Source of the DNA: Microbacterium thalassium
Lineage (GTDB): Bacteria > Actinomycetota > Actinomycetes > Actinomycetales > Microbacteriaceae
Assembly: GCF_014208045.1 (NCBI RefSeq)
Contig: NZ_JACHML010000001.1
Span: 1,178,001 to 1,242,000, forward strand
Length of the DNA: 64,000 bases
Direction of reading: 5' to 3'
A program made the translations under genes and the position numbers. Each line of letters begins with the position of its first letter. Position 1 is the stretch's first letter. Shown here in pieces: positions 9,901 to 17,876 of this stretch. The notes below the pieces were generated by a model. It saw only the letters and a program-made list of their open reading frames with translations. It did no database searches and was not told where the DNA came from.

Positions 9901-12698
9901 GCGAGGGCGGTGTGCCCGGCGGCGCGAACCTGTCCTTCAGCGTCGGCGACGGCGAGCTGGTGGTCTTCCGCTACACCCTCGAGACCCACATCCTCGAGAT
10001 CGAGGTGGCGAACCCGCCGCTCGCGGGCGTCGGCGAACAGCGTGCGCACTGGATCGACGCCGAGACTCTTGCCTGGCCGGCGAACCTCGGCCTCGACCCG
10101 GCGGACGCGAGCTGGCAGCTGTATGCGTCGGCGGATGCCGGCCTCGCGGTCGAGGATGACGAGGTCACGGGCGGCGACCCCATCGCGCTCGAGCGCGTCG
10201 ACGGCGGGCTCACCGGCGAGCAGGCCGCTCGCTTCCCGGCGCTGGCCGGCTACGTGGCCCTGCACCTGGGCGGGCAGTCCGCCGCCGACGTGGCGGGCCT
10301 GCTGACGGGCCAGCTGATGGTCGCGCAGCGGGACGCCGATGGCGCGCTGACCGGCTTCACCGGCGTGCAGATCCCGGGCGTGCTCGACGACCTGTATGCG
10401 GATGCCGTCGCCGACGTGGCACTCGGCGTGACGTTCAAGGCCGAGGGCAACAAGCCCACGTTCCGGCTGTGGGCGCCCACGGCGCAGCAGGCGACGCTGC
10501 TGACGTGGGAGCCCGGCGCGACCGGCGACCCGGTGCGCCACGGCGCCGAGTGGGACGCGGCATCCGGCACGTGGACCGTCGCGGGCAAGAGCGCGCTCAA
10601 GGGCGACGAGTACCTGTGGGAGGTCGTCGTGTATGCGCCGACCACCGGAGCGATCGAGACGAACACCGTCACCGATCCGTACTCGGTCGCGCTCACGGAG
10701 AACTCGGTGCGCTCGGTCGCGATCGACCCGAACGACCCGCAGTTCAAGCCCAAGCAGTGGGAGAAGACGGCGGCGCCGATCATCTCCCGCGCGGTCGACC
10801 GGGCGATCTACGAGCTCCACATCCGCGACTTCTCGATCACGGATGAGACGGTGCCCGCCGAGGAGCGGGGCACCTACCGAGCGTTCACCCGCGACAGCGC
10901 GGGGACCGCGCAATTGCGCGAGCTGGCCGATGCCGGCATCAACACGGTGCACCTGCTCCCGTCGTTCGACATCGCCACGATCGAGGAGGACCGGTCGCTG
11001 CAGGCCGAGCCCGACTGCGATCTGGCCTCGTTCGGCCCCGCGTCGACCGAGCAGCAGGCGTGCATCGAGACCGTCGTCGATGCCGACGGGTTCAACTGGG
11101 GCTACGACCCGTACCACTACTCGGTTCCCGAGGGCTCGTACGCCGTCGACGCCGACGGCGGAGCGCGCGTGGCGGAGTTCCGCGAGATGGTCGGTGCGCT
11201 CCACGGCATGGGACTGCAGGTCGTCCTCGACGAGGTGTACAACCACACCGCGCAGTCCGGTCAGGGCGAGAAGTCAGTGCTCGACCAGATCGTGCCCGGC
11301 TACTACCACCGGCTGAACAACGCGGGTGGCGTCGAGACCTCGACGTGCTGCCAGAACGTCGCCACCGAGCACGAGGTCGCCGGCAAGCTCATGGTCGACT
11401 CCGTCGTCATGTGGGCCCGCCACTACAAGGTCGACGGCTTCCGCTTCGACCTCATGGGGCACCATTCGAAGCAGAACATGCTCGCGATCCGCGCGGCCCT
11501 CGACGAGCTGACGCTCAAGAAGGACGGCGTCGACGGCTCGAAGATCTACCTGTACGGCGAGGGCTGGAACTTCGGCGAGGTCGCGAACAACGCGCTGTTC
11601 GAGCAGGCGACCCAGGGACAGCTCGGCGGGACGGGCATCGGCACCTTCAGCGACCGGCTGCGCGACGCCGTCCACGGCGGCAGCCCGGTGGACGGGTCGA
11701 GCACCTTCTACCAGGGCTTCGGGACGGGGCTGGCGACCGACCCGAACGAGCGTGACGGCTCGGCTCCGGGCGACCCGTTCGCGGACCTCGCGGCCAAGAC
11801 CGACCTGGTCAAGCTCGGCCTCGCGGGCAATCTGCGCGACTTCGAGATGACCGCGTCGGACGGCGCCGTGAAGTCCGGGGACGAGTTCGACTACAACGGC
11901 TCGCCCGCCGGCTACGCCGACCAGCCCGACGAGATCATCACGTACGTCGACGCGCACGACAACGAGACGCTGTTCGATCTGGGCGTGCTCAAGCTCCCGG
12001 TCGACACGTCGATGGCCGACCGCGTGCGGATGAACACGCTCATGCTCGCCACGACCGCGTACGCGCAGACCCCGTCGTTCTGGCACGCCGGCACCGAGCT
12101 GTTGCGGTCGAAGTCGCTCGACCGCAACAGCTACAACTCGGGCGACTGGTTCAACCGCATCGACTGGACCGGGCAGGAGTCGACGTTCGGCTCGGGCCTG
12201 CCGCGCGCGGCCGACAACGAGTCGAAGTGGGACGTCATGGCGCCGCTCCTCGAGAACGCCGACCTGAAGCCGGGCGCGGACGACATCGCGACGGCAGAGG
12301 CAGCCGCCCTCGATCTGCTGCGGGTCCGTTCCGATGTGCGACTGCTGCGCCTCGGGTCGGCGGAGCTCATCGATGAGAAGGTGACGTTCCCCGGCAGCGG
12401 TCCGGATGCCGCTCCCGGCGTGATCGTGATGCTGATCGACGACCTCGTGGGCGTCGAGGTCGACCCCGACCTCGAGGGCGCCCTCGTGGTGTTCAACGCG
12501 TCGCCGGATGCCGTCGAGCAGGAGCTGCCGGTCCTCGCCGGGCGGGACTTCGCCCTCGCTGATGCTCTCGCGGACGGCGCCGACCCGGTCGTGAAGGACA
12601 CGACGTGGGACGCGGGTGCCGCGACGCTCACGATCCCGGCCCGCACCGCGGCGGTCCTCGTCGACCCTGAGCCGGAGCTGCCGGTCGGCGTTCGCTGA
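6927..12698 (+). CDS. Secreted bifunctional alpha-amylase/pullulanase (amylopullulanase) with starch-binding modules
   Basis: A 1923-residue secreted protein starting at TTG 6927, preceded by CAGGAG. Signal peptide about residues 1-38, ending PALAA. Three related modules with the motif ELGCPGDWxPDC (about 39-135, 831-925 and 930-1030) resemble the X25/pullulanase-associated carbohydrate-binding domain. The first GH13 domain (about 155-600) starts FYFVMTDRFANGD and has Asp416 (DGFRID), Glu450 (FGEVYD) and Asp520 (NHD). The second GH13 domain is pullulanase-like: an N-terminal and CBM48-like region (about 1032-1270, FRLWAPTAQQ), YELHIRDFS, WGYDPYHY, then Asp1508 (DGFRFDL), Glu1545 (YGEGWNF) and Asp1678 (DAHDNET). 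Both triads are intact, so hydrolysis of alpha-1,4 and alpha-1,6 linkages in starch or pullulan is expected outside the cell. No sortase or membrane anchor is seen. Confidence 0.93.
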   Translation: MSKSTFLPVRRSAVFAVLGALLVTAGATAVTPAPALAADRTFAVVGDLQDELGCPGDWQPDCSATELAPTSVDGVFAAEFEVPAGSWQYKVAVNDTWDESYGLDGGGDNIPLTIAGPATLRFLFDDNTHRVGLEAVSLRDGYTADDDALIAAPVRQPGSDEQFYFVMTDRFANGDTANDEGGLTGDRLVTGFDPTDKGFYNGGDIAGLRSNLDYIAGLGTSAIWLTPSFKNKPVQGSGADASAGYHGYWITDFTQIDPHLGTNEELEALIDEAHTLGIKVYFDIITNHTADVISYAEGEYSYIDQETDPYRDADGAAFDPAEYAGTGTFPTLDPATSFPYTPVIAAEDADAKVPAWLNDPTLYHNRGDSTWSGESVTYGDFVGLDDIMTEHPTVVDGFIDVYQGWIDLGIDGFRIDTAKHVNFEFWEEWTTEVLDYAHTAGKPDFFMFGEVYDADPAKLAPYIRDTDMNSVLDFTFQSAAVSYAAGNSAKGLQSLYAGDDRYTTPDSSSTALPTFLGNHDMGRVAYFLRNQSQPLERDLLAHDLMFLGRGQPVIYYGDEQGFMGADPGNDKSARQTLFASQVAEYQTQQLITGETVGSVDRFDTDVPVYEHIAALAQLRADHPALATGAQIERYAEDGAGVYAFSRVDRDDKVEYLVALNNSTSSQTVDLATLTADAGFASVYGGGAAFATDADAAASVTVPALSAVVWQADAAVTAPAEPFAPTVSAPSPGEALAGQVGIAADVDDATWQETSFSWRVVGSDEWHALGTAEDTEPRVFHDIRDLAGGTLVEYRAVTTDAAGGHAAASTYASVGNAVSLVVEEEPESDIDMVSVPGSFNGALGCPGDWKPDCEAVALTLRGDGIWEGTFDLPAGDHEYKVAINGTWAINYGANGVQDGPNIAITVEEAGPVTFYFDPRSNIIQSTAEGPIVTLPGSHQEELGCSGDWQPECLATLMADGDKDGVYEFSTDGIPAGAYEVKVAHGMGWSENYGEGGVPGGANLSFSVGDGELVVFRYTLETHILEIEVANPPLAGVGEQRAHWIDAETLAWPANLGLDPADASWQLYASADAGLAVEDDEVTGGDPIALERVDGGLTGEQAARFPALAGYVALHLGGQSAADVAGLLTGQLMVAQRDADGALTGFTGVQIPGVLDDLYADAVADVALGVTFKAEGNKPTFRLWAPTAQQATLLTWEPGATGDPVRHGAEWDAASGTWTVAGKSALKGDEYLWEVVVYAPTTGAIETNTVTDPYSVALTENSVRSVAIDPNDPQFKPKQWEKTAAPIISRAVDRAIYELHIRDFSITDETVPAEERGTYRAFTRDSAGTAQLRELADAGINTVHLLPSFDIATIEEDRSLQAEPDCDLASFGPASTEQQACIETVVDADGFNWGYDPYHYSVPEGSYAVDADGGARVAEFREMVGALHGMGLQVVLDEVYNHTAQSGQGEKSVLDQIVPGYYHRLNNAGGVETSTCCQNVATEHEVAGKLMVDSVVMWARHYKVDGFRFDLMGHHSKQNMLAIRAALDELTLKKDGVDGSKIYLYGEGWNFGEVANNALFEQATQGQLGGTGIGTFSDRLRDAVHGGSPVDGSSTFYQGFGTGLATDPNERDGSAPGDPFADLAAKTDLVKLGLAGNLRDFEMTASDGAVKSGDEFDYNGSPAGYADQPDEIITYVDAHDNETLFDLGVLKLPVDTSMADRVRMNTLMLATTAYAQTPSFWHAGTELLRSKSLDRNSYNSGDWFNRIDWTGQESTFGSGLPRAADNESKWDVMAPLLENADLKPGADDIATAEAAALDLLRVRSDVRLLRLGSAELIDEKVTFPGSGPDAAPGVIVMLIDDLVGVEVDPDLEGALVVFNASPDAVEQELPVLAGRDFALADALADGADPVVKDTTWDAGAATLTIPARTAAVLVDPEPELPVGVR

Positions 12699-12709
12699 GC
12701 GCGAGGAAC

Positions 12710-12737
12710 GGGCCCCGTCGGTGCGTCGGCGGGGCCC
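12710..12737 (+). terminator. Hairpin downstream of the amylopullulanase gene
   Basis: GGGCCCCG (12710-12717) pairs with CGGGGCCC (12730-12737), 11 bp after the stop codon. A second small hairpin follows (GACGGCG 12751-12757 with CGCCGTC 12764-12770). No U-run follows, as is usual in actinobacterial terminators. Confidence 0.6.
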
Positions 12738-12793
12738 GCTCGCGCGGGTGGACGGCGGGGGATCGCCGTCGCTCGGCGGACAGGCGCGTCAAT

Positions 12794-12863
12794 CGGCGGG
12801 GATCCGTCTCGACACGCCGCCGAAGCGTCCCCTCGACCGGCGTGTCCCGCTGAATCCCCGCCG
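12794..12863. repeat. 70-bp nested palindrome, copy A
   Basis: Outer arms CGGCGGGGAT (12794-12803) and ATCCCCGCCG (12854-12863) are perfect reverse complements. Inside them GACACGCCG (12811-12819) pairs with CGGCGTGTC (12838-12846). The arms are separated by 7-nt interior segments on both sides and an 18-nt central loop. The same dimensions recur at 38471-38540 and 51100-51169. It sits between convergent genes, behind the pulA terminator. Confidence 0.8.
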
Positions 12864-12890
12864 GATGTGACGCCGCCGGAGCGAGACGGA

Positions 12891-12913
12891 CCCGCAGGCA
12901 TCATGCCTGCGGG
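12891..12913. terminator. Terminator hairpin for the minus-strand propeller gene
   Basis: CCCGCAGGCA (12891-12900) and TGCCTGCGGG (12904-12913) form a perfect 10-bp stem with a 3-nt loop, 20 bp beyond the stop of the minus-strand gene at 12933. Confidence 0.7.
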
Positions 12914-12932
12914 GCCGCCCTCTGGGCCGGAC

Positions 12933-14621
12933 TCAGTCGTTCAGCGTGATCGAGAACAGCGTCGTCGTTCCCGAGACTTCGTTGCCGACGGCCAGCAGCG
13001 GCTCGCCGGTGGGCGAGTCGCTCGCGGCGATGAACGCGAGACCCTCAGGACCGAGGTCGCCGGCGGCCGGGTTCGAGACGTCCTCGCCCTCGGCGTCCTC
13101 GACGGCGGCGTCCACGTCGAAGTCGCGGTTGTTGAGGTAGGTCACGAACTCCGCGGCGGCGGGGTCGGTGATGTCGTAGACCATGATGCCGCCGACGCGC
13201 TCGAGGCCGATGAACGCGTAGGTGAGGCCGTCGACCTCGCCGATCGCGATGCCCTCGGGCTCGGGGCCCTTGGCATCGCTGCGCGAGTCGAAGTCGTCGG
13301 GGTCGTGGTCGTCGTTGCTGAAGTTGAACCACTCCGGCGCCGCGAGCGCGGTGTACTGCTCGAAGTCGTCGCCCGAGTCGAACACCTGCGTGCCGTCGGT
13401 CGTCCAGATCGAGAACGAACGTGCGCCGAACGCGTAGAGCGTTTCGTAGCACTCGCCGTTGAACCCGTTCTCGGGGCTCACGTCGAGGCGGCCGACCTCT
13501 TCGTCGTCGAGGATGTCCGCGAGGGGCGCGCACACCGGGCCGAGGCCGTCCTCGTCGAGATTCTTCGCACGGACGGGCTCCTCGTAGTCGCCCCACTCGC
13601 GGGCGTCGCCCTCGTTCGCCGTGACGAGGTAGGTCTCGTCGCCGGCGGTGTACGACGCGATCGCGTCGGGCTGGTACATGCCGACGACGCCGGGCCACTG
13701 CTGGATGTTGATCGCGTCGTCACGGTCGGATGCGTCGATGCCGTTGCCGGCGGCGCCGTAGTCCTTGAAGCCCAGGGCCCAGATCTCGTCCACCTTCGCG
13801 GAGTCGAGATCGACCACGGCGATCGCGTTGTTCTCCTGCAGCGACACGTACGCGGTGGTTCCCACGGTCGTGATGTACTCCGGCTCGAGGTTGCGCGAGA
13901 CCGGGTAGTCCGACTCCGGCTCGGGGCCGAAGATGCGCACGTCCTCGGGAAGCGACTTCTTGCCGCCCTCCTCGAACGCGTGGAAGTCGGCAGTGCGGAC
14001 GTTCCCCTGGTTCGAGGCGCGCTTCTTCGTCGGGTGCAGCTTGATGACGCTGACCGTGCCCTCGGGGTCGGTCAGGAAGTCGTCGTCGGGCTCGCCCTCG
14101 TTCGCGACGACCGCGTACTTGCCGTCGTCCGTCACGGTGACCATGTCGGGGAGCGACCCGACCATGACCTCGCCGAGGTAGGCGGCATCCCCGTCGGCCG
14201 CATCCGCGTCGAAGAAGACGACGTGTCCGGGCGAGACCTTGTCGGGGGCCTCGAAGGCGATGACGCCCAAGCCGTCGTCGCGGACCGCCACCGAGTTCGC
14301 GACGCCGTCCGAGGTGATCTCGAACAGGAACTCCGGTGCGGCCGGGTCGCTGTAGTCCAGCACCGTGACGGCGCCGGCTTCGGCGTTGACGACGAACAGG
14401 CGGTCGCCGTGCGCCTGCACGATCTCGGCGGCGGAGGCATCGAAGATGCCGGTCTCGAAGGTTCCGATCGCGGCGAGCGACAGTGCCGCGTCTCCGGCGG
14501 AGTACTCGATCGGCGGCTCGACGATCGCGGCGCCTGCCGCGATCGGGGTGAGGGTCAGCGCGCAGGCGGCGACGGTCGCCGTGCCGATCGCGGCGACGCG
14601 GCGGTTCAGATGAGAAGGCAT
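12933..14621 (-). CDS. Secreted choice-of-anchor I beta-propeller protein
   Basis: A 562-residue exported protein. The ATG at 14621 is chosen over an upstream open extension because a typical signal peptide starts there (MPSHLNRR, hydrophobic core, cleavage near AGAA at residue 32) and GAGGA lies about 9 bases upstream. The mature part has the repeated propeller blades of the 'choice-of-anchor I' family: AEIVQAHGDRLFVVNAEAGAVTVLD, LPDMVTVTDDGKYAVVANEGEP, and the closing GLAFIAASDSPTGEPLLAVGNEVSGTTTLF. Members are often annotated as alkaline phosphatase-like, but no phosphatase catalytic serine motif is evident. No C-terminal LPxTG or transmembrane anchor is seen, so it is probably released or held non-covalently. 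Function unknown. Confidence 0.82.
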   Translation of the reverse strand: MPSHLNRRVAAIGTATVAACALTLTPIAAGAAIVEPPIEYSAGDAALSLAAIGTFETGIFDASAAEIVQAHGDRLFVVNAEAGAVTVLDYSDPAAPEFLFEITSDGVANSVAVRDDGLGVIAFEAPDKVSPGHVVFFDADAADGDAAYLGEVMVGSLPDMVTVTDDGKYAVVANEGEPDDDFLTDPEGTVSVIKLHPTKKRASNQGNVRTADFHAFEEGGKKSLPEDVRIFGPEPESDYPVSRNLEPEYITTVGTTAYVSLQENNAIAVVDLDSAKVDEIWALGFKDYGAAGNGIDASDRDDAINIQQWPGVVGMYQPDAIASYTAGDETYLVTANEGDAREWGDYEEPVRAKNLDEDGLGPVCAPLADILDDEEVGRLDVSPENGFNGECYETLYAFGARSFSIWTTDGTQVFDSGDDFEQYTALAAPEWFNFSNDDHDPDDFDSRSDAKGPEPEGIAIGEVDGLTYAFIGLERVGGIMVYDITDPAAAEFVTYLNNRDFDVDAAVEDAEGEDVSNPAAGDLGPEGLAFIAASDSPTGEPLLAVGNEVSGTTTLFSITLND

Positions 14622-14733
14622 CGGTGTCCTCAGGTCGTCGGGCAGAGCTCCGCGCGCGAGCGCGCAGGTGCTTCCGTTCGTACCGACGCCAAGTGAAATC
14701 GAGGTGAACGCCACAGAACGCTCTGAGAAAAAC

Positions 14734-14770
14734 GGACTACCATGCAGATAGTAGGAAGTCCAGCTAAAAT
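14734..14770 (+). promoter_or_regulatory. Candidate operator and -10 box for the valine-type operon
   Basis: GGACTAC (14734-14740) and GTAGGAAGTCC (14751-14761) form an interrupted palindrome (GGACT/AGTCC and CTAC/GTAG). It sits just upstream of TAAAAT (14765-14770), a near-consensus -10 box about 80 bp before the acyl-CoA dehydrogenase start. The site would cover the -35 region, so a repressor bound here would block transcription. Whether the MarR gene at 17877 binds it is untested. Confidence 0.45.
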
Positions 14771-14848
14771 GATCAGCGTGCCGACGAGGGCACACGCTGA
14801 CTCAGCAGGATGCCCCACGAAGGCGTCCCGTCGTTCGAAGGAGAACAC

Positions 14849-16015
14849 GTGTCGATGACGATCACCCCGCCCGCGGCATCCGCCATCACCGCGGACGAGC
14901 GCGCCGCCATTCTGGAGGCGGTGCGCGACTTCGCCGCATCCGAGCTCGCGCCCCACGCGCTGGAGTGGGACGCCGCCAAGCACTTCCCGAAGGACGCGCT
15001 GCGCATGGCCGGCGACCTGGGCCTGGGCGGCATCTACGTCAGCGAGGACGTGGGCGGCTCGGCGCTGAGTCGTTCCGACGCGGTCGAGATCTTCGCCGCG
15101 CTCGCCGAGGGCGACCCGACCATGGCCGCGTTCATGACGATCCACAACATGGTCGCGTGGATGATCGACAGCTACGGCGACGACGCTCAGCGCCACGAAT
15201 GGCTGCCGCGCCTGGTGACGATGGGCGACCTCGGCAGCTACTGCCTGACCGAGCCCGGCGCGGGCTCCGATGCCGCCGCGATCACGACGACCGCCATCCG
15301 GGACGGCGACGAGTACGTCCTCACCGGCGTCAAGCAGTTCATCTCGGGCGCGGGCGAGTCATCGGTCTACATCGTGATGGCTCGCACGGGCGAGCCGGGC
15401 GCGCGCGGCATCACGGCGTTCCTGGTGCCCGCGGGCGCGCGCGGACTGTCGTTCGGCGCGCGCGAGCGGAAGATGGGCTGGAACGCCCAGCCGACCCGCC
15501 AGGTGATCCTCGACGAGGTGCGGGTGCCCGCCGCGAACATGCTCGGCTCCGAAGGGCAGGGCTTCAAGATCGCGATGTCGGCGCTCGACGGCGGCCGCAT
15601 CAACATCGCGGCGTGCTCGCTCGGCGGCGCGCAGTGGGCGCTCGACCGCGCGACGCAGTACGTCAAGGAGCGGTTCACGTTCGGCGAGCCGCTCGCCGAC
15701 AAGCAGGCGGTGGTCTTCAAGCTCGCCGATATGGCGACCGAACTGCGCGCCGCCCGTGCGCTCGTGCGGGATGCCGCGGCCGCCCTCGATGCGAAGGCGC
15801 CGGATGCCTCCATGCAGTGCGCCATGGCGAAGCGGTACGCCACCGATGCCGGGTTCACGATCGCGAACGAGGCGCTGCAGCTGCACGGCGGCTACGGGTA
15901 TCTGCAGGACTACGGCATCGAGAAGGTGGTGCGCGATCTGCGGGTGCACCAGATCCTCGAGGGCACCAACGAGATCATGCGCGTCATCATCGGGCGCGCG
16001 CTGCTGGAGGCGTGA
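14849..16015 (+). CDS. Acyl-CoA dehydrogenase, probably isobutyryl-CoA or short branched-chain type
   Basis: A 388-residue flavoprotein. The GTG at 14849 follows AAGGAG by 5 bases; an ATG at 14855 is the alternative. Family hallmarks in order: YCLTEPGAGSDAAAI (FAD/substrate loop), QFISGAGESSVYIVMART, RQVILDEVRVPAANMLG, ALQLHGGYGYLQDYGIEKVVRD and the catalytic base region ILEGTNEI, with Glu371 in the MCAD-like position. The context, immediately followed by 3-hydroxyisobutyrate dehydrogenase and enoyl-CoA hydratase, points to isobutyryl-CoA (valine pathway) as substrate. Electrons would go to EtfAB, encoded at 23557-25318. Cytoplasmic. Confidence 0.9.
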   Translation: MSMTITPPAASAITADERAAILEAVRDFAASELAPHALEWDAAKHFPKDALRMAGDLGLGGIYVSEDVGGSALSRSDAVEIFAALAEGDPTMAAFMTIHNMVAWMIDSYGDDAQRHEWLPRLVTMGDLGSYCLTEPGAGSDAAAITTTAIRDGDEYVLTGVKQFISGAGESSVYIVMARTGEPGARGITAFLVPAGARGLSFGARERKMGWNAQPTRQVILDEVRVPAANMLGSEGQGFKIAMSALDGGRINIAACSLGGAQWALDRATQYVKERFTFGEPLADKQAVVFKLADMATELRAARALVRDAAAALDAKAPDASMQCAMAKRYATDAGFTIANEALQLHGGYGYLQDYGIEKVVRDLRVHQILEGTNEIMRVIIGRALLEA

Positions 16016-16016
16016 C

Positions 16017-16925
16017 ATGAGGATCGCATTCCTGGGTCTGGGTCACATGGGCCGGCCCATGGCGCACAACCTGTCCGATGCGGGGCACGACGTCGTGGGC
16101 TTCGACGTGGTCGACGCCGCGCGGGATGCCGCCCGCGCCGAGGGGCTCGACGTGACCGAGTCGGCGACGGATGCCGTCGCCGGCGGCGCCGACGTCGTCA
16201 TCACGATGTTCCAGACCGGTGCGCAGGTGCTCGACGCCTACCGGGGGGCCGACGGCGGACCGGGTCTGCTCGACGTCGCCGCGCCGGGGACCCTGTTCCT
16301 CGAGTGCTCGACGATCGCCGTGGACGAGGCCCGCGCCGCGCACGCGCTCGCCGGGGCGGCGGGGCAACGGTGCCTCGACGCCCCGGTCTCGGGGGGAGTC
16401 GTCGGCGCCGAGAACGCGACGCTCGCGTTCATGGTCGGAGGAGACGCCGCGGACTTCGAGGCCGCCCGCCCCGTGCTCGAGGCGATGGGCCGCCGCATCG
16501 TGCACTGCGGCGAGGCCGGTCTCGGCCAGGCCGCGAAGGTCTGCAACAACATGATCCTCGCGGTATCGCAGATCGCGGTCGCCGAGGCGTTCGTGCTGGG
16601 CGAGCGGCTGGGGCTCAGCCACCAGGCGCTGTTCGACGTCGCCTCGAACGCCTCGGGGCAGTGCTGGGCGCTCACCACCAACTGCCCGGTGCCCGGGCCG
16701 GTGCCCACGAGTCCCGCGAACCGCGACTACCAGCCGGGCTTCGCAGGCGCCCTCATGAACAAGGACCTGGGCCTGGCCGAACACGCCATCGACACCACAG
16801 GCGTGTCGGCACGCATGGGCCTGCTGGCGCGCGAGATCTACCAGGAGTTCGCGAACGGGCCCGGCGCCCGGCAGGATTTCTCGGGGATCATCACCACGAT
16901 CCGCACCGAGAGCACCGACGCCTGA
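16017..16925 (+). CDS. mmsB: 3-hydroxyisobutyrate dehydrogenase
   Basis: A 302-residue NAD(P)-dependent dehydrogenase of the beta-hydroxyacid family; it oxidises 3-hydroxyisobutyrate to methylmalonate semialdehyde in valine breakdown. The ATG at 16017 is one base after the upstream TGA. The N-terminal Rossmann motif [15 protein letters not shown], the substrate loop [16 protein letters not shown], and [12 protein letters not shown] with catalytic Lys174 are all present. The C-terminal helix motif [18 protein letters not shown] is typical of HIBADH. No methylmalonate semialdehyde dehydrogenase (mmsA) is seen nearby. Confidence 0.93.
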   Translation: MRIAFLGLGHMGRPMAHNLSDAGHDVVGFDVVDAARDAARAEGLDVTESATDAVAGGADVVITMFQTGAQVLDAYRGADGGPGLLDVAAPGTLFLECSTIAVDEARAAHALAGAAGQRCLDAPVSGGVVGAENATLAFMVGGDAADFEAARPVLEAMGRRIVHCGEAGLGQAAKVCNNMILAVSQIAVAEAFVLGERLGLSHQALFDVASNASGQCWALTTNCPVPGPVPTSPANRDYQPGFAGALMNKDLGLAEHAIDTTGVSARMGLLAREIYQEFANGPGARQDFSGIITTIRTESTDA

Positions 16926-16933
16926 GGAGTCCC

Positions 16934-17710
16934 ATGACCGAGTACGCCACCATCGTCGTCGAGACCCGCGGCCGGGTGGGCTGGATCACGCTGAACCGCC
17001 CGGAGGTGCTGAACGCCCTCGACACCCAGATCATGCGGGACGTCGTCGCGGCGGCCACCGCCTTCGACGCCGACGAGGGGATCGGCGCGATCGTGGTCAC
17101 GGGATCCGAACGCGCGTTCGCGGCCGGTGCCGACATCAAGGAGATGGAGTCCAAGACCGCGCGCGAGATGGTCGAGGACGACCACTTCGGAGACTGGTCG
17201 CGGTTCGCGGCGGTTCGCACCCCCGTCGTCGCGGCGGTCTCCGGCTACGCGCTCGGCGGCGGGTGCGAACTGGCGATGATGTGCGACATCATCCTCGCCG
17301 CCGACACCGCGAAATTCGCGCTCCCCGAGCTCAACCTGGGCGTCATGCCGGGGATGGGCGGCACGCAGCGCCTCATCCGCGCGGTCGGGTACGCCAAGGC
17401 CGCGGACATCATCCTCACCGGGCGGAGGATCGACGCCGTCGAGGCCGAGCGGTCGGGCCTCGTCTCGCGGGTGGTGCCGGCATCCGATCTGCTCGAGGAG
17501 GCGGGGAAGATCGCCGACACGATCGCGTCCAAGTCCCTTCCGTCGGTCTACGCGGCCAAGGCTGCGCTGGATGCCGCCATGGAGACGCCGCTGGCCGAAG
17601 GCCTGCGCTTCGAGAAGGAGGCGTTCGCGGCGCTGTTCGACACCGAGGACCAGAAGGAGGGCATGGCCGCCTTCCGCGAGAAGCGGGCGCCGGAGTTCCG
17701 GAACCGCTGA
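16934..17710 (+). CDS. Enoyl-CoA hydratase/isomerase
   Basis: A 258-residue crotonase-fold protein, with GAGG just before the ATG at 16934. The oxyanion-hole segments [11 protein letters not shown] and [17 protein letters not shown] are intact, and [18 protein letters not shown] carries the second catalytic region. The C-terminal [16 protein letters not shown] is the usual ending of true hydratases. As third gene of the operon it most likely hydrates methacrylyl-CoA to 3-hydroxyisobutyryl-CoA; the CoA-hydrolase step that would link it to MmsB is not in the window. Substrate range of this family is wide. Confidence 0.92.
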   Translation: MTEYATIVVETRGRVGWITLNRPEVLNALDTQIMRDVVAAATAFDADEGIGAIVVTGSERAFAAGADIKEMESKTAREMVEDDHFGDWSRFAAVRTPVVAAVSGYALGGGCELAMMCDIILAADTAKFALPELNLGVMPGMGGTQRLIRAVGYAKAADIILTGRRIDAVEAERSGLVSRVVPASDLLEEAGKIADTIASKSLPSVYAAKAALDAAMETPLAEGLRFEKEAFAALFDTEDQKEGMAAFREKRAPEFRNR

Positions 17711-17755
17711 GCCCGCGCCCGCGGGGCCCGATGTCACGCGCCGTGTGTCACAACG

Positions 17756-17811
17756 CAGGCAGGATCGCGCGACGCGCCGTGACCATTCGGCGTGTCGTCG
17801 AGATCTGCCTG
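17756..17811. repeat. Shorter relative of the nested palindrome, copy D
   Basis: CAGGCAG (17756-17762) pairs with CTGCCTG (17805-17811). Inside, GACGCGCCG (17771-17779) pairs with CGGCGTGTC (17788-17796) through one G-T wobble. The inner left arm equals that of copy C and the inner right arm equals that of copies A and B. The outer arms are changed on both sides, and the loop is 8 nt. It lies between the convergent enoyl-CoA hydratase and MarR genes. Confidence 0.6.
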
Positions 17812-17876
17812 AATTCGTGCACCGCGGGAGCGGGCAAGGGGCGGATGCTGAACCCAGAGGGGCGGACGCCGCAGCC

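Noticed and set aside
6960-11246. A 1428-codon open frame on the minus strand opposite the amylopullulanase gene
   Set aside because: Arg/Val/Gly/Asp-rich low-complexity translation, no recognisable domain, and the plus strand has two complete GH13 domains. It is the usual shadow frame of GC-rich DNA.
12710-12770. Hairpins after the amylopullulanase gene as further members of the 70-bp family
   Set aside because: They are simple single stems with unrelated arms; they are better explained as terminator structures.
12867-14696. A 609-codon plus-strand frame opposite the propeller gene
   Set aside because: The minus-strand product has a signal peptide and repeated propeller blades; the plus-strand translation is unstructured Val/Arg/Asp-rich sequence.
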